A stretch of 64,000 bases of DNA from an uncultured Clostridium sp. (lineage in GTDB: Bacteria; Bacillota; Clostridia; TANB77; CAG-508): assembly GCA_947653235.1 (NCBI GenBank), contig CANTGH010000003.1, positions 91,007 through 155,006 on the forward strand, written 5' to 3'. Below, piece after piece: positions 7,113 to 16,995 of the stretch. The notes beneath the pieces were generated by a model. The model ran no database searches. It saw only the letters and a program-made list of their open reading frames with translations, and was not told the origin of the DNA. The first letter of the stretch is position 1. Each line of letters begins with the position of its first letter. The translations under genes and the position numbers were made by a program.

Positions 7113-10100
7113 CTAAACAAAAAGCGACATTTGATTACTCTGCGTCATTCCCTTCAAACAGCCAAACTTTTGAAGCAGCTCTGTCATCGCCTTACCAATC
7201 TTAGACCTTGCCTGCATATCATCAATACACTCAAAAGGCTCCTCTTGTGCTGCCTGATAAATACTCTCAGCCGCAATATTACCAAGTCCCGCAATACTAT
7301 TTAGTGGCGGTCTTATCTTACCATCCTCCACTTGAAACCTCGTACTATGTGACCTGTACAAATCCACATCCAAAAACTCAAACCCTCTTTCATACATCTC
7401 CAAAACAATTTCCAAATCATCATACATTTCCTTATCCTTCTGCGTCACCTGATTTCCCATCATCTCAATCTCACGCATCCTATTTTTCACCTTCTCCTTG
7501 CCATAAATCATCACCTCACTATCAAATGCCTTTGCACGAATCGTAAAATAAGCAGCATAATAAGAAAGTGGATCATGCACTTTATAATAAGCAATTCGAA
7601 AAGCATTCGTCACATACGCCGCTGCGTGTGCCTTTGGAAACATATACTTAATCTTTTTACATGAATTAATATACCATTCTGGCACATCATGTTCCCTCAT
7701 AACCTCTTCATATTCTTTCCATTTCTCTGGATCCTTCGTCGCCTTTCCTTTACGCACAACCTCCATAATCTTAAATGCTGTATTGGGTGGCAAACCTTTA
7801 TCCATCAAATAAATCATAATATCATCTCTCGTGCAAATCGCTTCACTCAGAGTTGCTGTTCCTGCTTGAATCAACTCTTGCGCATTACCCAACCATACAT
7901 CTGTACCATGCGACAACCCAGACAAACGAATCAACTCCTCAAATGTCGTCGGTTTCGTCTCCAAAAGCATTCCTCTTGAAAACTTGGTACCAAATTCTGG
8001 AATACCATAACTTCCTACATCTGATCGAATTTGTTCTGGTGAAACACCTAATGCCTTTGTCGAACTAAAAATTGACATCGTTTCTTTATCATCTAAAGGA
8101 ACTTTCGTTGGATCAGTACCCGTGATATCTTGTAACATCCTAATCATCGTCGGATCATCATGACCGAGAATATCTAATTTTAACAAGTTTTGGTCAATGG
8201 AGTGATAATCAAAATGAGTAGTTACAATATCCGAATTCGGATCATCTGCTGGATGCTGTACGGGACAAAATTCATAAATTTCACGTCCTTTTGGCACAAC
8301 AATAATGCCACCCGGATGTTGCCCAGTTGTCCTTTTAATACCTGTACAACCACCAGAAATTCGTAAAACTTCAGCACTTGGAAGTGGCACATGGCGTTCT
8401 TCATAATAATTACGAACATACCCAAAAGCTGTCTTATCGGCAACAGTACCAATGGTTCCTGCCTTAAAAGTTGTTCCTTTTCCGAAAATTACTTCTGTGT
8501 ATTTATGGGCTTTGGCTTGATATTCACCCGAAAAGTTCAAATCAATATCTGGCTCTTTGTCTCCATTAAAGCCAAGAAATGTCTCAAATGGAATATCCAT
8601 TCCATCTTTATCTAATTTATGCCCACATTTTGGACAATCTTTATCTGGCAAATCAAACCCATTTTTGACACCATAATCCGAAAAATCAGAATACTTACAA
8701 TTCGGACATCGATAATGTGCTTTTAGCGAATTTACTTCCGTAATTCCTGTCATATTAGCCACAAAAGACGAACCAACTGAACCTCTAGAACCTACAATAT
8801 AGCCATCTTCATTTGATTTCCAAACCAACTTTTGTGCAATAATATACATTACAGAAAATCCATTTTTAATAATAGAATCAAGTTCTTTGTCAAGTCTAGT
8901 TTGCACAATTTCAGGAAGCGGATCTCCATACAATTCATGTGCTTTGTTATAAGCAATATGTCGAATTTCCTCCTCACAACCCGGAATGTGTGGCGGACAT
9001 TTTTCTGCTGAAATCGGACTAATTTTTTCGCACATATCTGAAATCAAATTGGTATTTTTCACAACTACTTCATAAGCTTTATCGTTACCTAAATAGTCAA
9101 ATTCACGTATCATTTCTTCGGTAGTTCTTAGGTAAAGTGGAGCTTGCATGTCGGCATCATCGTAACCTTGTCCAGCTTGCAAAATGCGTCTGTAGATTTC
9201 ATCTTGTGGATCCATAAAATGCACATCACAAGTTGCAACAACTGGCTTACCCAACTTTTCTCCAACTTCTACAATTTTTCGATTAATCTCTTTTAAAGCT
9301 TCTTTATCTGGCACAGTTTCATTTCGAATTAAATATTCATCATTTCCAATTGGCTGAATCTCCAAATAATCATAATATTCAGCAATTGCCTCGATTTCCT
9401 CATCTGATTTTCCCTCTAAAACCGCACGATATAATTCTCCTGCCTCACACGCACTACCAATAATTAAGCCTTCTCGATATTGATCCAAAATACTCTTCAA
9501 AATTCTTGGTTTTTTATAAAAATAATTCAAATGCGAATACGAAATTAATTTATACAAATTTTTAAGACCGACATAATTTTTCGCTAAAATAATCATGTGA
9601 TAAGTCATAAGTGACTTATAATCTGCCCTAAATCTCTGGTCTAGTTCATCAATAATCGTAACATCTTTTTCTTTGGCTATAGCGAGCATTTTGTTAAAAA
9701 CACCGACCAAAGTCTTAACATCATCCAAAGCACGATGTGCCACTTCAACTTTAATACCAAGTTTGTCTGCTAAAATGCCTAATTTGAATTTCTTAAAATC
9801 TGGAAACATTGCTCTGGCAAGTGGCAACGTGTCAATATAAGTATAGTGAAATGAATAACCATATTTTTCAAAATTATGCTTTAAAAATCCCATATCAAAT
9901 TTGGCATTATGAGCAACCAAAACACTCTCACCTACAAAATCAATGATTTTTGGAATAACTTTTTCAATCGTTTCAGCATTCCTTACCATGTCATCTGTAA
10001 TATGTGTAATTTCTACAATCTTTGGTGGAATTGGTTTCTCAGGATTGACAAAACATTCAAATTCATCAATAATTTCTCCTCCACGCATTTTGATAATACC

Positions 10101-11441
10101 AACTTCTGTAATTTTTTCAGTAACTGGCGAAATTCCTGTTGTTTCCAAATCTAGAACACAATATTCGGTATCAATTGGTTGCCCTTTGGTTTTGAAAACC
10201 GTACGTTCCTTATCTCTTACAAAATAGGCTTCCACACCGTAAATCACTTTCAAATCATTGCCTGCTTCAATAAAATGATGTGCATCTGGAAAAGCTTGTA
10301 CAACACCATGATCCGTAATAGCAATCGATTTCCAACCCCATTCCACCGCACGCTTTAGCAAATCTTGACAAGATGTGACAGCATCCATTTGGCTCATTTT
10401 AGTGTGCATATGCAGTTCCACCCTTTTTTCAGTCGACGTATCCATTCTTTTTTGTTTCTTACGCCCAGAAGTCTCGATAATGGTATTCACCATCACCCCT
10501 ATTTCTTTGGCAAATGGGTCATATTTGGCAATACCATCTACTTTTAAACCCTTAGCACTTTTTATTCTTTTTTGGACTTTTTTAAATTCGTCATTTTTGA
10601 TAAAAGCTTTACAAGTCATGGTACTACTTCCGTCATATAAATCAAACATCAAAATAGTTTTGTCGTTTTTGATTTCTCGTGAATCAATTCTGACAACTTC
10701 ACCATCTAAGCATACTTTGTCAGTATCGACAGATATATCCGCAATTTTAGTAAAATCACTTTTGATATTCATACTTCTACCATAAATCAAAGGCGTAATT
10801 TCTTCAGGTTCTTCACCTGTCATCTGTGCTTCCATTTCTTTTTCTTGTGCTTTTAGTGCTTCTTCATGCTGACGTTCTAAATTCTGTCTTTCCGCTTCTT
10901 CCTGCAATTGTTTGACAAATTCTAATTCTTGCTTTTTTTGCTCTTCTTCAAACTTTTGTTTATAGCCTTCATCTAGTTCTTCCGTAAAAGTAATATTATA
11001 GTTTATGTTGTAAAGATTGAATAATAAGTGTTGCAATCCTTTGTCAAATTTTTTTGATAATAAAAAGGAAGCCCCTTTCATGGCTAATTTTATTTCAACT
11101 TCTTGTTGATCAATTCGCACACAGCTTCTCTTTAAAATCGCTTTACTGAACGGCTCCTTTTTGGCAATATAAGCCACAATATCATTCCACTGTGTTTCAA
11201 TATCTGGCTCAATTTCAACCTGCCTATATTTGACATCTACCATTGCCTTTGCCACTTTAAAGCGTTTTATCGCATAATTTTCAAAACTTTCAATATCTGC
11301 AAGTCGAATTGGTTTTAACGCAATTACGCTAACTTGCAGTTTATTAGTTTTTTTGTATAAATTGACATTTTCAATTTCGCAATCTATTAAATTATTTTGT
11401 ATGGTGTAATCACTAAACACATCTTTTATGTATTTGGGCAT
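7113..11441 (-). CDS. polC: DNA polymerase III alpha subunit, PolC type
   Basis: The main replicative polymerase of low-G+C Gram-positive bacteria, with built-in proofreading. Order: N-terminal region with a Glu/Gln-rich coiled stretch (about 155-210), OB fold (about 235-320), PHP domain (VELHMHTKMSQMDAVT, near 340), DEDD exonuclease (YCVLDLETTGIS, near 430; NAKFDMGFL), then the polymerase with a zinc knuckle (CPNCKYS and CPKCGHK) and catalytic PDIDLNFSG, ending NQMSLFV. Its 1442 residues are typical. It follows rseP and two small genes in the usual pyrH-to-polC neighbourhood. No CGG occurs in frame in the whole gene. Confidence 0.98.
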   Translation of the reverse strand: MPKYIKDVFSDYTIQNNLIDCEIENVNLYKKTNKLQVSVIALKPIRLADIESFENYAIKRFKVAKAMVDVKYRQVEIEPDIETQWNDIVAYIAKKEPFSKAILKRSCVRIDQQEVEIKLAMKGASFLLSKKFDKGLQHLLFNLYNINYNITFTEELDEGYKQKFEEEQKKQELEFVKQLQEEAERQNLERQHEEALKAQEKEMEAQMTGEEPEEITPLIYGRSMNIKSDFTKIADISVDTDKVCLDGEVVRIDSREIKNDKTILMFDLYDGSSTMTCKAFIKNDEFKKVQKRIKSAKGLKVDGIAKYDPFAKEIGVMVNTIIETSGRKKQKRMDTSTEKRVELHMHTKMSQMDAVTSCQDLLKRAVEWGWKSIAITDHGVVQAFPDAHHFIEAGNDLKVIYGVEAYFVRDKERTVFKTKGQPIDTEYCVLDLETTGISPVTEKITEVGIIKMRGGEIIDEFECFVNPEKPIPPKIVEITHITDDMVRNAETIEKVIPKIIDFVGESVLVAHNAKFDMGFLKHNFEKYGYSFHYTYIDTLPLARAMFPDFKKFKLGILADKLGIKVEVAHRALDDVKTLVGVFNKMLAIAKEKDVTIIDELDQRFRADYKSLMTYHMIILAKNYVGLKNLYKLISYSHLNYFYKKPRILKSILDQYREGLIIGSACEAGELYRAVLEGKSDEEIEAIAEYYDYLEIQPIGNDEYLIRNETVPDKEALKEINRKIVEVGEKLGKPVVATCDVHFMDPQDEIYRRILQAGQGYDDADMQAPLYLRTTEEMIREFDYLGNDKAYEVVVKNTNLISDMCEKISPISAEKCPPHIPGCEEEIRHIAYNKAHELYGDPLPEIVQTRLDKELDSIIKNGFSVMYIIAQKLVWKSNEDGYIVGSRGSVGSSFVANMTGITEVNSLKAHYRCPNCKYSDFSDYGVKNGFDLPDKDCPKCGHKLDKDGMDIPFETFLGFNGDKEPDIDLNFSGEYQAKAHKYTEVIFGKGTTFKAGTIGTVADKTAFGYVRNYYEERHVPLPSAEVLRISGGCTGIKRTTGQHPGGIIVVPKGREIYEFCPVQHPADDPNSDIVTTHFDYHSIDQNLLKLDILGHDDPTMIRMLQDITGTDPTKVPLDDKETMSIFSSTKALGVSPEQIRSDVGSYGIPEFGTKFSRGMLLETKPTTFEELIRLSGLSHGTDVWLGNAQELIQAGTATLSEAICTRDDIMIYLMDKGLPPNTAFKIMEVVRKGKATKDPEKWKEYEEVMREHDVPEWYINSCKKIKYMFPKAHAAAYVTNAFRIAYYKVHDPLSYYAAYFTIRAKAFDSEVMIYGKEKVKNRMREIEMMGNQVTQKDKEMYDDLEIVLEMYERGFEFLDVDLYRSHSTRFQVEDGKIRPPLNSIAGLGNIAAESIYQAAQEEPFECIDDMQARSKIGKAMTELLQKFGCLKGMTQSNQMSLFV

Positions 11442-11707
11442 TAGGGCTTAACATCCTTTCTTGTGGTATTTATCTGGTAAATCTCCATTGTTTAAAAAAT
11501 GTACATTTACCAACTTCATTTAAAGAAATAAGAAGCATGTATCAAAAAATAATTGCTCATCTTGTTACCTCAATATCCTATTGTCTCATAAATCTCCCAA
11601 TTTAAGAAATCATTATATTTTACTTTCGAACTATCGAATAAACTTCCCAAAATGCATTCTTCTCTAATCTAAAAATAAATATATCATACAAAAAAGTTTT
11701 TTTCAAC
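11442..11707. other. Gap upstream of polC, no gene seen
   Basis: AT-rich region. A TATAAT lies on the minus strand at 11612-11617 without a convincing -35 box; it may be the polC promoter. Nothing else is supported. Confidence 0.4.
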
Positions 11708-11773
11708 TAAAAAACAAAAATAGAGAGCATATATATTACTTTATCACAAAAATAATATATATACTCTCTATTT
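11708..11773 (-). terminator. Terminator of the 11798 gene
   Basis: A 21-bp arm pair (11718-11738 and 11753-11773) with one mismatch, then a T-rich run on the minus strand. Confidence 0.8.
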
Positions 11774-11797
11774 CGTAGAATCTTTTTAGAAATAAAA

Positions 11798-12184
11798 TTA
11801 TTCTGATTTTAAACTATGTTCTAATTTAAATACTCTTTGATCTAAATCGAAAACTTTCGTATCTAAATTATCAACTTGAACTCTAAATTTTTCTTGATCT
11901 TTATACATTTCCTGAGCCTTGTCTTTTTGCATAACTGCTACATCAAATATAGCATCAATCTTTTTAGCATACTCTTGTTCAAACAAAAACATCCTGTCTA
12001 ACATTCTTTCTTCAAATGTATTGATTTCTTTATGTAATTCTGTTCTCAAACTTTCATTTGATTGTTCTATTTCTTTTCTTAGCTGTGCATTTGATTGCTG
12101 TATACCTTTTTTCAAATCAACAGTGGAAGCTTCTATCGCATCTTTGACAATTTGTGATATTGCCTCTAAATCTTTTTTATCCAT
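11798..12184 (-). CDS. Coiled-coil protein, unknown
   Basis: The 128-residue product is almost all heptad-like: DLKKGIQQSNAQLRKEIEQ, then LRTELHKEINTFEERML and a C-terminal VDNLDTKVFDLDQRVFKLE. Proteins of this shape are common in Clostridia and phages without a known role. A GGGAGGTG site precedes the ATG. It has its own strong terminator, so it is probably monocistronic. Confidence 0.6.
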   Translation of the reverse strand: MDKKDLEAISQIVKDAIEASTVDLKKGIQQSNAQLRKEIEQSNESLRTELHKEINTFEERMLDRMFLFEQEYAKKIDAIFDVAVMQKDKAQEMYKDQEKFRVQVDNLDTKVFDLDQRVFKLEHSLKSE

Positions 12185-12293
12185 ATACTCACCTCCCTTT
12201 ATCCATATTGTAGATATATCTTAACATACGAATCCCTATTGTACAAGAATAATTTCACTTTTCTTTCGACATTTTTCATCATACTATTCACAT

Positions 12294-12860
12294 TTATTTC
12301 TCAACATCTGTAGCCGCATTTATAATCTCTCTCATTGTTTCAAAATTTTCTTCAATTTCTGAAATATCCTTAATCGTTATTCCACTTAAAAAGCCTTTGG
12401 TATAAAAACGAATGTCGCCAATTTTACATATCTTTTGAGAACGTGTCTGAAAATACGCCATATCTTTTATGTCACTATAAGGGACAATTATCTCCTTGTC
12501 CACAAACAGATATTTAGCTTTATGTTTCAATTTTGTTTCATAAAAACAAGTTTTAGTGCCCATCGCTCTTTTTTTGTTAAAAAACATCCAAGCACCAAAA
12601 ATAGCTATGCATAAAATAGTAATCAAAATTCCCAAAAAAGTTCCATATGAGCTAAATGCTGCAAGTGCAACAATTACTAATAAAACAATCATTTCTCCAT
12701 TTCTTAATGTATTAAATTTCGGAGAATACTTTCGATTAACTTTGAAAAGTTCCTTTTCATTATCTGCTTTAAGTCTTTCTTGAGCTTTATACTTTTCATA
12801 ACAATTTATACAAATATCCCCTTCTTTTTTTAATTTTGCACCACACATTTTACATCTCAT
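12294..12860 (-). CDS. Zinc-ribbon membrane protein with PH-like domain
   Basis: The 188-residue product opens with a zinc ribbon (CKMCGAKL, then CINCYEKY), has a basic linker, two membrane helices (about 57-95) and a C-terminal soluble part (IIVPYSDIKDMAYFQTRSQ) resembling bacterial PH domains. It lies 20 bp downstream of rseP on the same strand and may be co-transcribed. The role is unknown. An AAAGGAGGAAG site precedes the start. Confidence 0.6.
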   Translation of the reverse strand: MRCKMCGAKLKKEGDICINCYEKYKAQERLKADNEKELFKVNRKYSPKFNTLRNGEMIVLLVIVALAAFSSYGTFLGILITILCIAIFGAWMFFNKKRAMGTKTCFYETKLKHKAKYLFVDKEIIVPYSDIKDMAYFQTRSQKICKIGDIRFYTKGFLSGITIKDISEIEENFETMREIINAATDVEK

Positions 12861-12881
12861 ACTTGCTTCCTCCTTTGTTCT

Positions 12882-13898
12882 TTAAAAAAGTCTTATAACA
12901 TCATTAAACGATACATACAATGACAATAAAATCAAAAATGTAAATCCTACTGATTGTATTTTTAACTCCAATTCTTCACTCATTTTCTTTTTGCGAATAG
13001 CTTCAATTATCAGAATTATAATTTTTCCTCCATCCAATGCTGGAATTGGCAACAAATTGGTCACACCAAGTGACAACGATACCACAGCTAACAAATATAC
13101 AAAATCATACACACCACTAGTTTGAACCACCATTTCAGATATGCCTACAGGTCCTGTCATTTGATCAATTTGAACATGACCCGTCAATAACATCACTAAT
13201 CCATCTTTCGTAGAATTTAAAAAACCTACCGTTTCCCAAAAACCATAATATAAATTATTGGCAAAATTTCTTGGTGCTTGCTGAGTTTCTACACCTAAAA
13301 TATAACGAGTAACCTCTCCATACTCAATCGCAATTGGAAGTATCGAAATTTGTTTATTTTCTCCATTTCGTTCAATCCATAAGTCTAATTGTTGCCCATT
13401 TGATTGAAACAACATTTTGTCTACATCCGATTTTATTCTTGTTCTCTCTCCATTAATACTAAGTATCTTGTCACCAGCCTGCAAAACACTATTTTCTGAC
13501 ACATATTCTGGGATGATTTGCTTGATAAGCGTAGAACGATTTACCCCCGTCAAAGTCATTAACAAAAAGTACACCAATAAACCAAAAAGAATGTTAACAA
13601 CAGCACCCGCTAACACAATTGCAATTCGGTTTGATACTCTAGCTTCACTAAATGAGCCTTTTTCTTGTACCTGCTCTGTTTCCCCCAACATATCAACATA
13701 ACCGCCAAATGGAATTACTCTTATGGAATATTTCGTCTCTTTACCTTGTTTCGAAAAAATGCTTGGTCCAAATCCTAGGGAAAACTCTCTAACTTTCACT
13801 TTGCAAAATTTTGCTACCAAAAAATGACCGCCTTCATGAATAAAAACAAGAAATCCCAATAAAAAAATCACTTTTAAAGCACCAATCAAAAATCCCAA
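12882..13898 (-). CDS. rseP: Site-2 intramembrane metalloprotease RseP/RasP
   Basis: The M50 protease cleaves membrane-embedded substrates such as anti-sigma factors and leftover signal peptides. HEGGH near residue 21 is the zinc site, a single PDZ domain lies in the middle (about 120-190), and the third zinc ligand is in NLLPIPALDGGK near residue 282. There are four membrane segments. The length of 338 is normal. It follows cdsA by 15 bp in the pyrH-frr-uppS-cdsA-rseP cluster; dxr, often between cdsA and rseP, is absent. Confidence 0.95.
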   Translation of the reverse strand: MGFLIGALKVIFLLGFLVFIHEGGHFLVAKFCKVKVREFSLGFGPSIFSKQGKETKYSIRVIPFGGYVDMLGETEQVQEKGSFSEARVSNRIAIVLAGAVVNILFGLLVYFLLMTLTGVNRSTLIKQIIPEYVSENSVLQAGDKILSINGERTRIKSDVDKMLFQSNGQQLDLWIERNGENKQISILPIAIEYGEVTRYILGVETQQAPRNFANNLYYGFWETVGFLNSTKDGLVMLLTGHVQIDQMTGPVGISEMVVQTSGVYDFVYLLAVVSLSLGVTNLLPIPALDGGKIIILIIEAIRKKKMSEELELKIQSVGFTFLILLSLYVSFNDVIRLF

Positions 13899-13913
13899 TT
13901 TTACCTCCTTAAT

Positions 13914-14739
13914 TTATAAAAATCTAGTTAATAAAAAATATGCAAATGGAGCAATAAACATGACACTATCAATTCTGTCAATCATGCCACCATGTCCTGG
14001 AAATAATTCGCTAAAATCCTTCACACCAAAATATCGTTTTATGACAGAGGCTGAAAAATCACCAACTTGCCCTACTATACTCAAAATAGCAATCAAAATA
14101 GCAATTGTTCCATAGGCAATTTGTGTTCCAAAATAAGTATTCATCACATAAGCACACATGAGTGAAATCAAAACAGCACCTAACATTCCACCAATGCACC
14201 CCTCAACCGTCTTATTGGGGCTAACTTTGCTAAATTTGTGTTTTCCCAAATTTTTACCAGCCCAATAAGCAAACACATCCGTTCCCCAAGCAGCTATCAA
14301 AACAAACCAAATTAGCATTTTACCAGATATTTTGCCATTTACAGCATACAAAAGTGGTAAAAATCCCAAAAATCCAATCACATACAAAATTCCAATGAAA
14401 GTAAATGCAGCATCTTGAAATGTTATTCTCATATCACTTACAATAACATTTAAAAACAGTACAAATAATAAAATTGGCACACCTAAAGCAATAACTGTCT
14501 CTAAAACCATACTAGGCACCACATGCATAACAGCAATCAAAATAGCTGTTAAATAGCCGAACCCAGCCAATAAATTTGACTTCCTTACTCGCACAATTGG
14601 CATATTCATACATCGCAAATAGTGCAATTATGGCGATTACAAAATCAATCAGATATTTATTTCCAAATACAATTAACAGTATCACTAGCGGTAGACCAAC
14701 TAAAGCTGTTATAATTCTCTTTAAATTCATATCTTTCAT
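13914..14739 (-). CDS. cdsA: Phosphatidate cytidylyltransferase, read through a CGG +1 site
   Basis: Makes CDP-diacylglycerol for phospholipid synthesis. It is a polytopic membrane protein. The N-terminal 60 residues (MNLKRIITALVGLPLVILL) are in one frame and the rest, including GTDVFAYWAGKNLGKHK and the signature SVIKRYFGVKDFSELFPGHGG, in the +1 frame. The switch is at CGG, codon 61 (14557-14559): GTT-CGG-C becomes GTT-(C)-GGC, then TATTTAACAGC. The product is 274 residues, the usual size, and the length is 3n+1. It sits between uppS and rseP as in other Bacillota. Confidence 0.93.
14556..14559 (-). other. CGG-C +1 recoding site (cdsA)
   Basis: Codon 61. Skipping C continues the membrane helix GYLTAILIAV. 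Preceding codon GTT. Confidence 0.85.
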
Positions 14740-14752
14740 CCTTGCCTTAAAA

Positions 14753-15457
14753 TTATTTTCCTAAATTTCTTTTTCTTGCCTTATAAATTTCAATTGCTTC
14801 ATCCAAATCCTTTTCTGAAAAATCTGGCCAATATTTATCGAAAACTAAAATTTCCGAATAGGTTGATTGCCACATCAAAAATCCGCTAAGTCGCTTCTCT
14901 CCGCTGGTTCTTACGATTAAATCTGGATCTGGTTGACCTTTTGTATACAAATGATTTGAGATTGTTTCTTCTGTTATTTGTTCTATTTTTTGTTTTCCAT
15001 TTTTTACTTCTTCCGAAATTTCTTTGACCGCTTTTATCATTTCAGCTCTGCCACCATAATTAAGTGCAATATTAAAAATAATCCCTGTGTTCTTTTTCGT
15101 TCTTTCAACAGAAGATGCAATTCCTCTTTGCAATTCTTCGGATAACTTCGTAACATCACCTAAAACTCGTATAACAATATTTTCTGTATCTGCCTCTTTG
15201 GTGAAATCATCCAAATAATTTTGCAATAAATTCATCAGTGCATTTACTTCTTCTTCGCTTCTTTGCCAATTTTCTGTAGAAAAAGCATACACAGTCAAAT
15301 GCTCAATTCCGATTTTGTTCGCATAACGAACAATTTTCTTTAATGTTTCAGCTCCTTGTTTATGTCCTAATTTAATTGGCAACATTTTAGATTTTGCCCA
15401 TCTTCTGTTTCCATCCATGATTAATCCGACGTGTTTTGGTAATTGGTTGTTTTCCAT
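14753..15457 (-). CDS. uppS: Undecaprenyl diphosphate synthase
   Basis: Cis-prenyltransferase making the C55 lipid carrier for peptidoglycan. The motif HVGLIMDGNRRWAK near residue 9 holds the catalytic aspartate; TVYAFSTENWQRS and the C-terminal DPDLIVRTSGEKRLSGFL bind substrate. The start at 15457 (MENNQLPKH, 234 residues) is preferred because GAAAGGAA lies just upstream and matches family length; a longer frame exists. It is followed by cdsA after 13 bp. Confidence 0.95.
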   Translation of the reverse strand: MENNQLPKHVGLIMDGNRRWAKSKMLPIKLGHKQGAETLKKIVRYANKIGIEHLTVYAFSTENWQRSEEEVNALMNLLQNYLDDFTKEADTENIVIRVLGDVTKLSEELQRGIASSVERTKKNTGIIFNIALNYGGRAEMIKAVKEISEEVKNGKQKIEQITEETISNHLYTKGQPDPDLIVRTSGEKRLSGFLMWQSTYSEILVFDKYWPDFSEKDLDEAIEIYKARKRNLGK

Positions 15458-15495
15458 TTTGGGATTCCTTTCAATTTGGTTGTATGTTATTTTTG

Positions 15496-15524
15496 ATTGG
15501 CACGATGCCTCGTACCCCTCCAAT
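15496..15524. repeat. G+C-rich intergenic palindrome
   Basis: Outer arms ATTGG/CCAAT and inner ACGA/TCGT in the frr-uppS gap. One of five similar G+C-rich hairpins in the window. Confidence 0.5.
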
Positions 15525-15525
15525 G

Positions 15526-16068
15526 TTAAATATTCATGATTTCTTTTTCTTTATTTTCTAAATTCCTGTCAATTTCAGCAACATATTTATCGGTTAATTT
15601 CTGAATATCTTCTTCGGATTTTGATTTTTCATCTTCCGTAATTTCTCCATTTTTTAAATCATTTTTCACTTTTTCCATACCATCTCTACGAATGTTACGA
15701 ATACTAACTTTTGATTCTTCTGCCATTTTTTTAATATCTTTGACTAATTCTTTTCTTCTTTCTTCTGTCAATTCTGGAAAATTCAAACGGATGACTTTTC
15801 CATCATTGTTGGGATTTAAGCCAATATCCGATGCCAAAATTGCTTTTTCAATATCTTTTAAAATGCTCATATCCCAAGGTTGAATGACAATCATTCTGGC
15901 TTCTGGAACCGAAATTCCGGCTACTTGGGCTATCGGTGTTGCTACACCATAATATTCGACATTTACTTTATTTAATATCGCTGGATTGGCACGTCCTGCA
16001 CGTACTTCTGAAAAACTCTCTTGTAATTTATCTACGGTTTTTTGCATTTTTTGTTCTAATTCTTTCAT
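15526..16068 (-). CDS. frr: Ribosome recycling factor
   Basis: Splits the post-termination ribosome with EF-G. The 180-residue product has the family core VRAGRANPAILNKVNVEYYG and VRLNFP-like VIRLNFPELTEERRKEL, with the helical domain at both ends. The start at 16068 (MKELEQKMQK) follows GAAAGGA; an upstream in-frame ATG lacks such a site. The gene is downstream of pyrH. Confidence 0.96.
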   Translation of the reverse strand: MKELEQKMQKTVDKLQESFSEVRAGRANPAILNKVNVEYYGVATPIAQVAGISVPEARMIVIQPWDMSILKDIEKAILASDIGLNPNNDGKVIRLNFPELTEERRKELVKDIKKMAEESKVSIRNIRRDGMEKVKNDLKNGEITEDEKSKSEEDIQKLTDKYVAEIDRNLENKEKEIMNI

Positions 16069-16106
16069 ATTATTTTCCTTTCTATTTGGGGATTGGGATA
16101 TTTTTG

Positions 16107-16130
16107 AAAAAAGCAAGGGCGGAACCTTGC
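16107..16130 (-). terminator. Hairpin with T run between pyrH and frr
   Basis: GCAAGG (16113-16118) / CCTTGC (16125-16130) followed by TTTTTT on the minus strand. It could attenuate transcription from pyrH into frr, and belongs to the G+C-rich hairpin family. Confidence 0.55.
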
Positions 16131-16139
16131 CCCCATGGG

Positions 16140-16844
16140 TTATTTTACAATAGTTCCGATTTTTTCTCCTTGTAAAATTTTGACAATATTTTCTGGATGA
16201 CTGATGTCAAATACCTGTAATGGAATGTGATTATCTCTGCAAAGCGATGTTGCTGTTGCGTCCATAACTTTTAAATCCTGATTTAAAATATCCATGTACG
16301 TAATTTCATCATATTTAATAGCTGCCGGATCTACTTTTGGATCAGCTGAATAGACACCATCAATTGTTTTAGCAAATAAAATCACCTCTGAATCCATTTC
16401 AGCAGCACGAAGAGCAGCTGCTGTATCCGTTGAAAAAAACGGATTTCCTGTTCCACAAGCAAAAATAACAATTCTTCCTTTAGATAAATGTTTAGTTGCT
16501 TTCCTTTTGATATAGGGTTCTGCAATTTGGCGCATTTCAATCGCTGTTTGCAAACGTGTATGAATCCCTCTTGCCTCTAATGCATCTTGTAATGCCAAAC
16601 CATTAATCGCCGTTGCAAGCATTCCCATATAATCCGCTGTTGTTCTGACCATTTTGTGACCATTTCTAGCACCTCGCCAAAAATTTCCACCACCGACTAC
16701 AATTGACATTTCCACTCCCATATCCAAAGCCTTTTTGATTTGATCACAAATACTTCCTACAATATCAGGATCAATTCCATGTCCTAATTCGCCAGACATT
16801 GCTTCACCACTAATCTTTAGTAACACTCTTTTATAGGCTAACAT
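16140..16844 (-). CDS. pyrH: UMP kinase
   Basis: Phosphorylates UMP in pyrimidine synthesis. Motifs: [15 protein letters not shown] at the N-terminus, [11 protein letters not shown] near residue 53 (phosphate binding), and [17 protein letters not shown] near 130. The start at 16844 follows AAAGGAGAA; the longer frame starting nine codons upstream is less likely. It heads the pyrH-frr-uppS-cdsA-rseP cluster; rpsB and tsf, often upstream, are not here. Confidence 0.96.
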   Translation of the reverse strand: MLAYKRVLLKISGEAMSGELGHGIDPDIVGSICDQIKKALDMGVEMSIVVGGGNFWRGARNGHKMVRTTADYMGMLATAINGLALQDALEARGIHTRLQTAIEMRQIAEPYIKRKATKHLSKGRIVIFACGTGNPFFSTDTAAALRAAEMDSEVILFAKTIDGVYSADPKVDPAAIKYDEITYMDILNQDLKVMDATATSLCRDNHIPLQVFDISHPENIVKILQGEKIGTIVK

Positions 16845-16995
16845 ATCCAATTCTCCTTTATTATATTTCAATCGATGTTATTGTATCACAAATTCGAAAT
16901 TTTTCCATAGTTTTTTAGAAATTTTTTAGAAAAAATTATATTTTAGTTCTATTTTTAAAACTCCTACATATATTTTTAATAGAATGGAGGAAACT

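Noticed and set aside
11718..11773. Long AT palindrome as a mobile element end
   Set aside because: It is followed by a T run on the minus strand directly after a gene, so a terminator explains it.
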